From contig NZ_CP012573.1 in NCBI RefSeq assembly GCF_001280205.1, positions 372,001 to 436,000 on the forward strand: DNA of 64,000 bases. The letters run 5' to 3'. Both the position numbers and the translations under genes were made by a program. This document shows, piece by piece, positions 1 to 8,210 of the stretch (positions within the stretch are counted from its first letter, which is position 1; each line of letters starts with the position of its first letter). The notes under the pieces are model-generated. The model saw only the letters and a program-made list of their open reading frames with translations, did no database searches and was not told the DNA's origin. Source of the DNA: Clavibacter capsici (lineage in GTDB: Bacteria > Actinomycetota > Actinomycetes > Actinomycetales > Microbacteriaceae).

Positions 1-512
1 ATGAGCGCGAGCACCGCGCCGGTCGCGGGGAGCACGCCCTCGGCGCTCGGGCCGGTCGCGTCCGGGTTCGTCGCGATGTAGCGCGCGCCGCCGTTGATGA
101 GGCGGATCGCCCGCGTGATCGCCTCGAACGAGTAGTTGCGCGTCTCGCCGATGACGACGAAGTCGGGCTTCGTGTCGGTCATGATGAAGCCCGCCTCGTG
201 CAGCGCGGTAGTGAGGCCGGCCTCGCCGATGACGAACGCGGATCCGCCGGGCATCTGCTGCTCGAGGAACGCGGCGGTGGCGAGTGCGCTCGTCCAGATC
301 GACTCCTCGGGCACGTGCAGGCCGGAGGCGCGGAGCCGGGCGGAGAGGTCGCGCGGCGTGAAGATGCTGTTGTTCGTGAGCACGAGGAAGGGCTTGCCCT
401 GGTCCTGCCACTGCTGGATGAGGGCCGCCGCGCCGGGCAGCGCCTGGTTCTCGTGCACCAGCACGCCGTCCATGTCGGTGAGCCAGCAGTCCATCTCGTC
501 GCGCGTCGCCAT
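1..512 (-). CDS. HAD-IIA family phosphatase (NagD-like), 3' end outside window
   Basis: The 170 visible residues are the N-terminal part of a HAD-superfamily IIA hydrolase, usually about 260-270 residues long. Near the N-terminus is the catalytic motif DMDGVLVHE, with nucleophile Asp13 and acid/base Asp15. It is followed by the LVLTNNS segment typical of motif II and by a region resembling the C2-type cap of NagD/AraL proteins. Family members dephosphorylate small phosphorylated metabolites such as sugar or nucleoside phosphates in the cytosol; the substrate cannot be read from sequence. The ATG at 512 is preceded by GAGGGA. The gene is divergent from the phosphodiesterase at 642. Confidence 0.88.
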   Translation of the reverse strand, partial: MATRDEMDCWLTDMDGVLVHENQALPGAAALIQQWQDQGKPFLVLTNNSIFTPRDLSARLRASGLHVPEESIWTSALATAAFLEQQMPGGSAFVIGEAGLTTALHEAGFIMTDTKPDFVVIGETRNYSFEAITRAIRLINGGARYIATNPDATGPSAEGVLPATGAVLAL

Positions 513-641
513 GGGGTTCCCTCTCGTCGTGGCGCCAGGCTACCGCCGGGGGATGCGCGCCCGCCGGGCCCGCGGGGCGGCGTCACCCGATGTCCGCCCG
601 CCGTCCGCCGCGGTGTCGGTCGGCCGCCGTAGGGTCGGCGC

Positions 642-1547
642 ATGCACGCACTGCCTCCCGGATCCCTGCGCCTCGTCCACCTCAGCGACACCCACCTCCT
701 CCGCGACGGCGGCCTCCACCAGGGCGTCGTCGACACGGGCGCCGCGCTCGACCGCGTCCTCGTCGAGGCCGACCGCGTGCCCGACGTGCGGCTCCTCGTC
801 GGCTCGGGCGACCTCTCGGAGGACGGCACCCCCGAGTCGTACGCGCTCCTGCGCGAGCGGCTGGATCCGTGGGCCGCGCGCCGTGGCGCCGCCGTCGTCC
901 TCGCGCCCGGCAACCACGACGTGCGCTCGGGCTTCCGCCTCGTGCTCGGCGACGGGCACGGCGGGCCCGGCACCGACGACGGCCGGGATCCCGCGGCCGT
1001 GCCGCCCATCGACGGCGTCACGATCGTGGACGGCTGGCGCGTCGTCACCCTCGACACCTCCGTGCCCGGCAAGGGCTACGGCGCGCTCCGCGAGCAGCAG
1101 CTGGACGCCCTCCGCGAGCTGCTCGCGACCCCGTCCGAGCACGGCACCGTGCTCGTGCTGCACCACCCGCCGGTGCCCGCGCCCACCACGCTGCACGAGT
1201 CGCTCGCGCTGCAGGGCCCGGAGCGGCTCGCGGAGATCGTGCGCGGCAGCGACGTGCGGGTGATCCTCTCGGGCCACTACCACCACCACATCGTCGGGTC
1301 GCTGGCGGGCGTGCCCGTGCTCGTCGCGCCGGGCGTCGCCAACGAGACGGACGTGGCGGCGACGCCGGGCACGGAGCGCATCGTGCGCGGATCCGGCTTC
1401 CTCGTGGTGGACGTCGACCCGGCCGGCGGCGTCGTCTCGGTCGTCGTGCGCGCGCACGCGGCGGACGACGGCGAGGAGGTCGCGGTGCTCGACGCGGAGC
1501 TCGTGGAGCGGATCATCGAGACGGCGGGAGCGCCCGCGGCGCCGTGA
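642..1547 (+). CDS. metallophosphoesterase, 3',5'-cyclic-nucleotide phosphodiesterase type
   Basis: This 301-aa cytosolic protein has the calcineurin-like metallophosphoesterase motifs in order: DTH (residues 16-18), GDLSEDG (56-62), GNHD (90-93) and a histidine-rich GHYHHH near 211. These ligands hold the two-metal centre. Length and motif spacing resemble CpdA-type cyclic-AMP phosphodiesterases, but these enzymes are promiscuous, so the substrate is inferred. The start is fixed by TAGGGT (630-635) exactly six bases before the ATG with no Shine-Dalgarno, suggesting a leaderless mRNA. It ends into a perfect hairpin shared with the convergent CsbD gene. Confidence 0.85.
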   Translation: MHALPPGSLRLVHLSDTHLLRDGGLHQGVVDTGAALDRVLVEADRVPDVRLLVGSGDLSEDGTPESYALLRERLDPWAARRGAAVVLAPGNHDVRSGFRLVLGDGHGGPGTDDGRDPAAVPPIDGVTIVDGWRVVTLDTSVPGKGYGALREQQLDALRELLATPSEHGTVLVLHHPPVPAPTTLHESLALQGPERLAEIVRGSDVRVILSGHYHHHIVGSLAGVPVLVAPGVANETDVAATPGTERIVRGSGFLVVDVDPAGGVVSVVVRAHAADDGEEVAVLDAELVERIIETAGAPAAP

Positions 1548-1581
1548 GCGCGGGAGGCCGCGCGTCCCGCGGCCGGACGTG

Positions 1582-1618
1582 AGGAGAGGCGGCGACCCGT
1601 GGGGTCGCCGCCTCTCCT
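1582..1618. terminator. bidirectional hairpin terminator
   Basis: A perfect 17-bp inverted repeat (1582-1598 with 1602-1618) surrounds a 3-base loop. It lies between the ends of the convergent phosphodiesterase and CsbD genes. There is no strong T tract, as is common in high-GC actinobacteria. Confidence 0.85.
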
Positions 1619-1636
1619 GATGCTGCTGGTCTGGCT

Positions 1637-1807
1637 CTACTTGAAGACGTCCTTGACGTCCTCGCCGGCCTTCTTGGCGGACGCGGCGGTCTGGTCCTTC
1701 TGGCCCTCGGCCTTGAGGCTCTCGTCGCCCTTGTGCTCGCCGAGCGCCTCCTTGGCCTTGCCCGCGATGTCCTGGGCGGCGTTCTTGATCTTGTCGTCGA
1801 GACCCAT
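1637..1807 (-). CDS. CsbD family stress-response protein
   Basis: A 56-aa lysine- and alanine-rich protein starts MGLDDKIKNAAQDIAGKAKE, the characteristic CsbD helix pattern. CsbD proteins are small hydrophilic proteins induced by general stress in many bacteria; their biochemical role is unknown. The ATG at 1807 has a strong GGAGGAG Shine-Dalgarno, which rules out the longer in-frame upstream extension. The gene is monocistronic and ends at the hairpin at 1582-1618. Confidence 0.9.
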   Translation of the reverse strand: MGLDDKIKNAAQDIAGKAKEALGEHKGDESLKAEGQKDQTAASAKKAGEDVKDVFK

Positions 1808-1990
1808 GATCTCCTCCTCACTGAGGCCACCGGGTGCGGCCCTCGATCGGACTGTAGGACGGACTGCTCCTGAACACCTGACAGGTGCGAGGTGGGTGTC
1901 CGGTGAGCGAATCGCGGACCGGAGCGGCGGTCGGCGGGTGCGCGCAAGGGCCTTCCGCACGGCCACGTGCCGCCCCTAGGCTCCGTGACC

Positions 1991-2410
1991 GTGATCCTCT
2001 TCGGGCTGCTCCCCCTCCTCGTCGCCGTGTGCGCGCTCGTCGACCTCATCACCCGCCCGGACGACCAGGTGAAGCACCTGCCGAAGCTCGTCTGGATCCT
2101 GCTCATCGTCTTCCTGCCCCTCATCGGCAGCATCGTGTGGTTCTGCGTCGGCCACGACTGGGACGCGCGGCGCGAGCCCGTCGGGCCGCCCGACCGGAGC
2201 GCCGCCTACGAGCGGGCCGCGGTGGCGGTGGACCGGCGCGTCCGCAGCACCGAGCAGCAGCTCGCCGACCTCGAGGAGGAGGAACGGCACTACGCGCGGA
2301 TCGCGCGGATGCGGCAGCTCCAGGCCGAGCAGGCGGTGCAGGCCGCGCGCGCCGCGGGGCCGACCCGGCCGTCGCGGGCGATCGATCCCGGATCCGCGCC
2401 CGAGCGGTAG
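1991..2410 (+). CDS. PLD nuclease N-terminal (PLDc_N) domain membrane protein
   Basis: A small membrane protein with two closely spaced hydrophobic segments (about residues 1-20 and 32-52). The second contains the WILLIVFLPLIGSIVWF type pattern of PLDc_N domains, followed by a charged, coiled-coil-like cytosolic tail rich in Glu, Arg and Gln. PLDc_N proteins of this size lack a phospholipase active site, and their function is unknown. GTG codons at 1967, 1985 and 1991 are all possible starts. I chose 1991 because TAGGCT at 1977-1982 would give a transcript beginning at about that codon; 1967 would put the start upstream of the putative -10. Confidence 0.72.
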   Translation: MILFGLLPLLVAVCALVDLITRPDDQVKHLPKLVWILLIVFLPLIGSIVWFCVGHDWDARREPVGPPDRSAAYERAAVAVDRRVRSTEQQLADLEEEERHYARIARMRQLQAEQAVQAARAAGPTRPSRAIDPGSAPER

Positions 2411-2497
2411 CCCCTCCCCAGGGCGCGCGTCGCGGCGCCGTCCCTCCGCGGGGTCGCGCGGGGCGGCGCGGTCGGGGGCGGATGGGAGCATGGCCCC

Positions 2498-4672
2498 ATG
2501 CCCGACACCGCCACGCCGCCCATCGCCGCCGCGCCCGCCGATCTCCGATCCGCCGCCCGCGAGCACCTCTCCCGGCTGGTCGGCGTCGCGGGCGCCGACT
2601 TCCACGACGGGCAGTACGAGGCCATCGAGGCGCTCGTGCAGGACCGCTCCCGCGCCCTCGTCGTGCAGCGCACCGGATGGGGCAAGTCGGCCGTCTACTT
2701 CGTCGCCACCCTGCTCCTCCGCCAGCAGGGCCTCGGCCCCACGCTCCTCGTCTCGCCGCTGCTGGCCCTCATGCGCGACCAGGTCGCGGCGGCGCGGCGG
2801 GCGGGCGTCCGCGCGGTCGCCATGAACTCGAGCAACGCGCACGAGTGGGACGACCTGCTGCGCGCGCTCGACGCCGACGAGGTCGACCTCCTGCTCGTCT
2901 CGCCCGAGCGCCTCAACAACCCGCGCTTCCGCGACGAGCAGCTGCCGGCCCTCCGCGCGCGGCTCGGCCTCCTCGTGGTCGACGAGGCGCACTGCATCTC
3001 CGACTGGGGCCACGACTTCCGGCCCGACTACCGCCGACTCCGCGACCTCATCTCCTCGGTCGACGAGCGCGTGCCCGTGCTCGCCACCACCGCCACCGCG
3101 AACTCGCGCGTGGTGGCCGACGTGGAGGAGCAGCTGAGCGTCGGATCCACCGCCCGCGGTGCCGTCGAGACCGAGCGCGTGCCGGTGGTCACCATCCGCG
3201 GGCCGCTCGCCCGGCGGTCGCTGCGGCTCGGCGTGCTCCGGCTCGAGAACAGCCGCGACCGGCTCGGGTGGCTCCTCAGCCACCTCGACGAGCTGCCCGG
3301 CAGCGGCATCATCTACGCGCTCACCGTCTCGGCCGCGCAGGACACGGCACGGCTGCTGCGCGACGCCGGGCACGCGGTCAAGGCGTACACGGGCCGCGAC
3401 GACCCGGCCGACCGCGAGCAGGCCGAGGGCGAGCTGCAGCGCAACGAGGTCAAGGCGCTCGTCGCCACCAGCGCGCTCGGGATGGGGTTCGACAAGCCCG
3501 ACCTCGGCTTCGTCGTGCACCTCGGAGCGCCGTCGTCGCCCGTCTCCTACTACCAGCAGGTCGGCCGCGCGGGCCGCGGGTCCGCGGACGCCGACGTGCT
3601 GCTCCTGCCCGGCCGAGAGGATCCGGACATCTGGCAGTACTTCGCCACCGCGTCCATGCCCGACGAGCAGCAGGCCGCCTCCGTCATCCAGTCGCTCGGC
3701 GAGAGCGACCGGCCGCTGTCGGTGCCCGCGCTCGAGTCGCGCGTCAGCCTCTCCCGCAGCCGGCTCGACCTCCTGCTCAAGGTGCTCGACGTGGACGGCG
3801 CCGTGCGGCGGGACACCTCGGGCTGGTCGGCCACGGGCGTCCCGTGGACCTACGACCGCGCCCGCTACGAGCAGGTCGCCGCGGCGCGCGTGCGCGAGCA
3901 GCAGGCGATGCTCGACTACGAGACCACGCTCGGCTGCCGGATGGAGTTCCTCCAGCGCCAGCTCGACGACGACACCGCCGCTCCCTGCGGGCGCTGCGAC
4001 CGGTGCGCCGGTGCGTGGTACCCGGCGTCGCTCGACCAGCAGGCGTCGGCCACGGCGTCGCAGGCGCTCGACCGCGTCGGGCTGCCGATCGAGCCGCGGC
4101 TCCGCTGGCCCACCGGTGCGTCGAGCGTCGGCGTGCCGCTGAGCGGCGCCATCGCCGCCGGCGAGCAGGTCGACGAGGGCCGTGCCCTCGCGCGCCTCAC
4201 CGACCTCGGCTGGGGCGGGCGGCTCCGCACGGTCTTCGCGGCCGGCGCCGAGGACGCGCCGGTCGACGACGCGCTCGTCGCCGCCTGCGTCCGCGTCCTC
4301 GCCGAGTGGGGCTGGGCCGAGCGGCCGCGCGCCGTCGTGCACGTGCCGTCGGCGAGCCGCCCGCAGCTCGTGGGGAGCCTCGCCCAGCGCATCGCGGAGG
4401 TGGGGCGGCTGCCGTTCCTCGGGTCGCTCGACCTGGTGGATCCGGGTGCTCCCGGCGCCGCCCGCGGCAACAGCGTCTATCGGCTCGGGCGGGTGCACCC
4501 ACGGTTCCAGGTGCCCGCGCACCTCGCGGACGACCTCGCCGCGGATCCGCGCCCGGTGCTCCTCGTGGACGACCTCGTCGACACGCGCTGGACGCTCACG
4601 GTCGCCGGGCGCCTGCTGCGCCGGGCCGGCGCCACGCGCGTCCTGCCGTTCGCGCTCGCGCAGCAGGGGTAG
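2498..4672 (+). CDS. RecQ-family DNA helicase fused to a C-terminal phosphoribosyltransferase-like domain
   Basis: A 724-aa protein. Residues about 20-370 form an SF2 helicase core: Walker A RTGWGKS near 58-64, DEAH near 161 within VVDEAHCISDWGHDF (RecQ type), then a helicase-C domain containing QVGRAGRG. A zinc site follows, with cysteines near 479, 497, 500 and 503 (CGRCDRC). The last 200 or so residues end in LLVDDLVDTRWT near 688, which resembles the PRPP-binding loop of type I phosphoribosyltransferases. RecQ enzymes unwind forks and recombination intermediates using ATP; the role of the extra domain is unknown. The start ATG has only a weak upstream signal. It is convergent with the methyltransferase at 4689, 16 bases away. 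Confidence 0.88.
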   Translation: MPDTATPPIAAAPADLRSAAREHLSRLVGVAGADFHDGQYEAIEALVQDRSRALVVQRTGWGKSAVYFVATLLLRQQGLGPTLLVSPLLALMRDQVAAARRAGVRAVAMNSSNAHEWDDLLRALDADEVDLLLVSPERLNNPRFRDEQLPALRARLGLLVVDEAHCISDWGHDFRPDYRRLRDLISSVDERVPVLATTATANSRVVADVEEQLSVGSTARGAVETERVPVVTIRGPLARRSLRLGVLRLENSRDRLGWLLSHLDELPGSGIIYALTVSAAQDTARLLRDAGHAVKAYTGRDDPADREQAEGELQRNEVKALVATSALGMGFDKPDLGFVVHLGAPSSPVSYYQQVGRAGRGSADADVLLLPGREDPDIWQYFATASMPDEQQAASVIQSLGESDRPLSVPALESRVSLSRSRLDLLLKVLDVDGAVRRDTSGWSATGVPWTYDRARYEQVAAARVREQQAMLDYETTLGCRMEFLQRQLDDDTAAPCGRCDRCAGAWYPASLDQQASATASQALDRVGLPIEPRLRWPTGASSVGVPLSGAIAAGEQVDEGRALARLTDLGWGGRLRTVFAAGAEDAPVDDALVAACVRVLAEWGWAERPRAVVHVPSASRPQLVGSLAQRIAEVGRLPFLGSLDLVDPGAPGAARGNSVYRLGRVHPRFQVPAHLADDLAADPRPVLLVDDLVDTRWTLTVAGRLLRRAGATRVLPFALAQQG

Positions 4673-4688
4673 CGGGGCTGCTCGCCGG

Positions 4689-5834
4689 TCAGCCGCCGGG
4701 TGGGGAGGCGCGCGGCGGAGGAGCCGGCTTCGGCGCTGCGGCGGCCTCCGCCTCGGCGGGGGTCTTCGCCTTCGCCGCCGTCTTCGCCGTGCTCCGCCCC
4801 GGCGCGGCGTGGGCGGGCGCCTCCGGGGCGACGGGCGCCGCATCCGCCGCGACGAAGACCGTGCCGCCGCCCGCGAGGCGCGCGCGCATCACCTCGAGGG
4901 CCTGCGGGTTCTCGTCCACCAGCACGAAGCGGCGGCCGAGCTCGCGGGCGGCGGCGCCCGTGGTGCCGGATCCCGCGAAGAAGTCGAGCACCCAGTCGCC
5001 GGGCCGGCTCGACGCCTGCACGATGCGGCGCAGCACGCCGAGGGGCTTCTGGGTCGCGTAGCCGGTCTTCTCGCGCCCGGTGGGGGAGACGATCGTGTGC
5101 CACCAGACGTCCGTCGGCAGCTTGCCGCGCTCGCGCTTCTCCGGGGTCACGAGGCCGGGCGCCATGTAGGGCTCGCGGTCGACGCCCTCGGAGTCGAAGC
5201 GGTAGCGGAGCGGGTCCTTCACGTAGACGAGGATCGTGTCGTGCTTCGCCGGCCAGCGACGGCGGGACTTCGCGCCGTAGTCGTACGCCCACACGATCTC
5301 GTTGAGGAACGACCGCCGGCCGAAGAGCGCGTCGAGCACGACCTTCGCGTAGTGCACCTCGCGGTAGTCGAGGTGCAGGTAGAGGGTGCCGGTCGGATCC
5401 AGCAGGCGCCAGGCCTCGATGAGGCGGGGCTCGAGGAAGTCCCAGTAGTCGGCGAACGAGTCGTCGAAGCCGTAGAGCATGCCCTTCACGGAGTCGTAGC
5501 TGCGGCCGTGGAAGCCGAGGCGGGCGCCGGGCGGGCGGGCCGGCTCGGGGGTGGCGGTGCTCGCGGGGGAGAGGGCGGGCGCGGGTGCGGAGGCGACGGC
5601 GGAGGCGGCGGCGGCGACCTCGTCCGCGACCCCGTCCGCGTCGGCCTCGTCGGGTGGGGGCTCCGGCGTGCGCGTCACCGTGAGGTTCTGCCGCTCCTGC
5701 GTGCGGCCGGTGTTGAACGGCGGATCCAGGTAGATGAGCTGGAAGGCGCCGTCGGGGAGCGCGCGCACGGCCTCGAGGTTCTCCGCGTGGATCACGAGGT
5801 CGGGACCGTCGGGGGTCCACGCGGGGAGGGGCAC
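4689..5834 (-). CDS. orphan site-specific DNA methyltransferase, beta-class (N4-C/N6-A)
   Basis: A 381-aa DNA methyltransferase with catalytic motif IV DPPF near residue 36 and the S-adenosylmethionine motif FAGSGTTG near 286. The order IV...I is that of the beta class, which methylates adenine N6 or cytosine N4. A low-complexity Ala/Pro/Asp insert of about 50 residues (near 55-105) and an Ala/Lys/Pro-rich tail are not part of the fold. No restriction endonuclease or specificity gene is adjacent, so it is probably a solitary methyltransferase. The GTG start at 5834 lies six bases after TAACCT (5846-5841), suggesting leaderless transcription. The target sequence cannot be predicted. Confidence 0.85.
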   Translation of the reverse strand: MPLPAWTPDGPDLVIHAENLEAVRALPDGAFQLIYLDPPFNTGRTQERQNLTVTRTPEPPPDEADADGVADEVAAAASAVASAPAPALSPASTATPEPARPPGARLGFHGRSYDSVKGMLYGFDDSFADYWDFLEPRLIEAWRLLDPTGTLYLHLDYREVHYAKVVLDALFGRRSFLNEIVWAYDYGAKSRRRWPAKHDTILVYVKDPLRYRFDSEGVDREPYMAPGLVTPEKRERGKLPTDVWWHTIVSPTGREKTGYATQKPLGVLRRIVQASSRPGDWVLDFFAGSGTTGAAARELGRRFVLVDENPQALEVMRARLAGGGTVFVAADAAPVAPEAPAHAAPGRSTAKTAAKAKTPAEAEAAAAPKPAPPPRASPPGG

Positions 5835-5981
5835 GCCCCGAGGTTAACGGACCGGCCGGCCGCGCGCCGGGCCCTGCAGCGCGGTGCCGCCACGGGCATC
5901 CGGCCGCCCGGCTGCCCCCACTTCGGGGCGCTTCGTCCGCACCGCTGCCGCTCGGGCCGTCCCCTCCGCTAGGAACGAGGC

Positions 5982-7327
5982 ATGAGCGATGAGCGCGACC
6001 CCGGCGCGGCCTCCGGCCAGGACCCCGACGCGGCGCGTCGCGTCAGCCCCTACGGCCCGGCGGACGTCGATGCGGCGGGTGCTCCCGACGCGGCGACGGC
6101 CGATGACGCGCCGACGGCTGATGACGCGGCGACGGCCGATGACGCGGCGACCGCCGACGACGCGGCGGGCGCGCACGACAGCCCGCCCCTCCCTCCGGTC
6201 GGGTACGACGCGGCCGGCCCCGACGGCCTCGGCGCGGCCGGTCCGACCACGTCGCCCGCCGACCACCCCGCGCTCGGTGCCGACACGCCGCCGGCCTCGG
6301 GCGGCTACGCCCCGCCTGTCGCCGGTGCCGCCGGGGCCTACGCCCCGCCTGCCGCGGGCACCTACGCGCCACCCGCCGCCGGCGGGCATGCCCCGTCCGC
6401 TCCCGGCGGCTACGCCCCGTCCGCTCCCGGTGGATACGCCCCGCCCGCTCCCGGCGGCTACGCCACACCCGCTCCCGGCGGCTACGCCCCGCCCGCCGGC
6501 GCGCCGCCCTACGCCTCCGCCGCCCCGCCGCGCCCCGCGGCGGCAAGGGGCTCGCGATCGCGTCGCTCGTCGTGGCCGTCGTCGCGTTCCTGGGCGCGTT
6601 CATCCCGTTCCTCGACTACGTGACGGCCGTGCCCGCGCTGGTCGCCGTGGTGCTCGGCATCGTCTCGCTCGCCCGGCGGATGGACGGCAAGCCGCTCGCG
6701 CTGACGGGCCTCATCCTCGGCGCGGTCGCCTTCGTGCTGAGCATCGTGCTGGCGATCGTCTACACGTCCGCGTTCGTGAGGTCGCTGACGGGGGCCGTCG
6801 AGTCCTCTGGCGGCGGCTCCGGCTACGCGAGCCCCGCGCCGACCCCGGGGGAGGACGGGGACGCGAGCGCGCTCCCGGGCACGAGCCCCGAGGACCCGCT
6901 GCCGATCGGCACCCCCGTCACGGGCGACGGCATCGACGGACCCGAGTGGCAGGTCACGCTCGGCCAGCCGATCCTCGACGGGACGGCGGCCGTGCTCGCC
7001 GCGGATCCGGCCGCCCCGGCGCCCGAGGAGGGCATGCAGTACGCGGTCGTCCCGGTCACCGTCACGTACCTCGGGACCGAGGCGGGGGATCCGCTGTCGG
7101 AGCTCGCCCTCGGGTTCCTGGCCGCCGACGGCTCCCAGTACTCGGCCGCGGACAGCACCGTGCTCGCGCCCGCCCCGGCGTTCACGGACAACGTGGACCT
7201 GCTCGATCCGCAGCAGGTGGCGAGCGGCAACGTGGTCATCGAGATCCCGATCGTGGGCGCGGCCGACGGCCTCTGGGCGACCGTGCCGGGCACCCTCGGC
7301 GACGCCTACTACTTCCGAGCCGGGTAG
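5982..7327 (+). pseudogene. Pro-rich/DUF4190/DUF4352-like membrane protein, split by an apparent -1 frameshift
   Basis: From the ATG at 5982 (TAGGAA six bases upstream) reads an acidic, then Pro/Gly/Tyr-repeat N-terminus that becomes Arg/Ser nonsense after about 6536 and stops at 6623. From about 6539 another frame reads GGKGLAIASLVVAVVAFLGA, two membrane spans, and an extracytoplasmic DUF4352-like domain ending at 7327. The pieces fit together if one C is missing from the CCCC run at 6533-6536. Related proteins have exactly this disordered tail / double-TM / beta-sandwich plan. It may be a real mutation, a phase-variable tract or a sequencing error. A GTG at 6572 could still express the membrane part alone. 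Confidence 0.7.
6297..6500 (+). repeat. degenerate 24-30 bp tandem repeats encoding GGYAPPAP units
   Basis: Seven or eight imperfect units encode Gly-Gly-Tyr-Ala-Pro-Pro-Ala-Pro style peptides in the cytosolic tail of the frameshifted membrane protein. Just before it, at about 6085-6165, a shorter repeat encodes Ala-Thr-Ala-Asp-Asp units. Such repeats are typical of disordered tails in actinobacterial membrane proteins. Confidence 0.75.
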
Positions 7328-7362
7328 ATCGGCGGTGGCGGTGGTCGTCGCGAAGGTGGCGC

Positions 7363-8148
7363 GTGCCGGTCGATGACGGCGAGGGCGGCGACGTCCGGCC
7401 GGACGCGGACGGCCCGCTCCCAGCGTCCCCGTACGGCCCGTCGAGCGAGCCGTCGAGCGAGCCGTCGAGCGAGCCGTCGGCCGACACCCGCGACCGCCGC
7501 CCCCCGCCGGACGCCGTCGACCGCGATCCTCCGCCCGACCGCGTCGCCGACCCGGCCGCGGGGACCGACGACGCAGGCCGCCCGCGCCACCGGCTCGCCG
7601 AGCGCCTCGGACTCGTCCTGGCGCTCGCGGTCGTGCTCGCCGTCCTGCTCACGACGGGCGTCGTGGCGGTCCTCACGGGGCTCGCCTCGCTCGTGCCCGA
7701 GGACCCGCCCGTCACGACCGCGGCCGGGACGCTCGCGGATCCCGTCCCCGTCGGCGAGGCGTGGCGGACCTTCGTCCGCGGCGCCCCCGAGCTGGACGTC
7801 GCGATCGTGGCGGTGGACCTCGACTCCGACGCCGCTCCCGAGGGGCTCGTGGCGGCCTCGGACCGGGTGGTGGTCGCGACCGTGCGGATCGAGAGCCACG
7901 GGATCCGCGCCCGCACGATCGACCTCGTCGACCTCGGCTTCCAGACCGCGGACGGCGACCTGCGGGGGCCCGAGACGAGGGACGCGTGGGCGCCCTCGCC
8001 GGATCTCGCCCGCGTGGCGACCCTCGGTCCCGGCGAGTCGGTGACCACCACGGTGATGTTCGCGGTCCCCGCCGACGAGGTCGAGACCGGGACGCTCCTC
8101 CTGACGCGGTACTCGGCCGACGACGTGGCCGTCCTGGCGACGCGGTAG
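7363..8148 (+). CDS. single-pass membrane protein with DUF4352-like extracytoplasmic domain
   Basis: A 261-aa protein has a charged, Pro/Ser-rich cytosolic N-terminus (about 80 residues, with three SSEP repeats). One hydrophobic span of about 30 residues (LGLVLALAVVLAVLLTTGVV) follows, then an extracytoplasmic beta-rich domain. The layout resembles the preceding gene, suggesting they are paralogues; neither has a known function. The GTG at 7363 is chosen for its AAGGTGG Shine-Dalgarno. The reading frame is open far upstream but overlaps the previous gene. It lies 35 bases after the previous stop, so the two may be cotranscribed. Confidence 0.68.
   Translation: MPVDDGEGGDVRPDADGPLPASPYGPSSEPSSEPSSEPSADTRDRRPPPDAVDRDPPPDRVADPAAGTDDAGRPRHRLAERLGLVLALAVVLAVLLTTGVVAVLTGLASLVPEDPPVTTAAGTLADPVPVGEAWRTFVRGAPELDVAIVAVDLDSDAAPEGLVAASDRVVVATVRIESHGIRARTIDLVDLGFQTADGDLRGPETRDAWAPSPDLARVATLGPGESVTTTVMFAVPADEVETGTLLLTRYSADDVAVLATR
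7441..7476 (+). repeat. three perfect 12-bp tandem repeats
   Basis: The unit TCGAGCGAGCCG occurs three times head to tail and encodes SSEP three times in the cytosolic tail of the membrane protein at 7363. Copy number may vary between strains. Confidence 0.9.
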
Positions 8149-8210
8149 GCGACCCGCGCGAGCCCGACCCGCGCGGGGCGCTCGCCGCCCGCGGCTCGTA
8201 GGCTGCGGAC

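Noticed and set aside
1885..5061. Open frames over 900 codons at 1885-5061 (+) and 1976-4843 (-)
   Set aside because: Arg/Pro/Ala-rich shadow translations of the RecQ fusion and its neighbours, caused by high G+C; no domain content.
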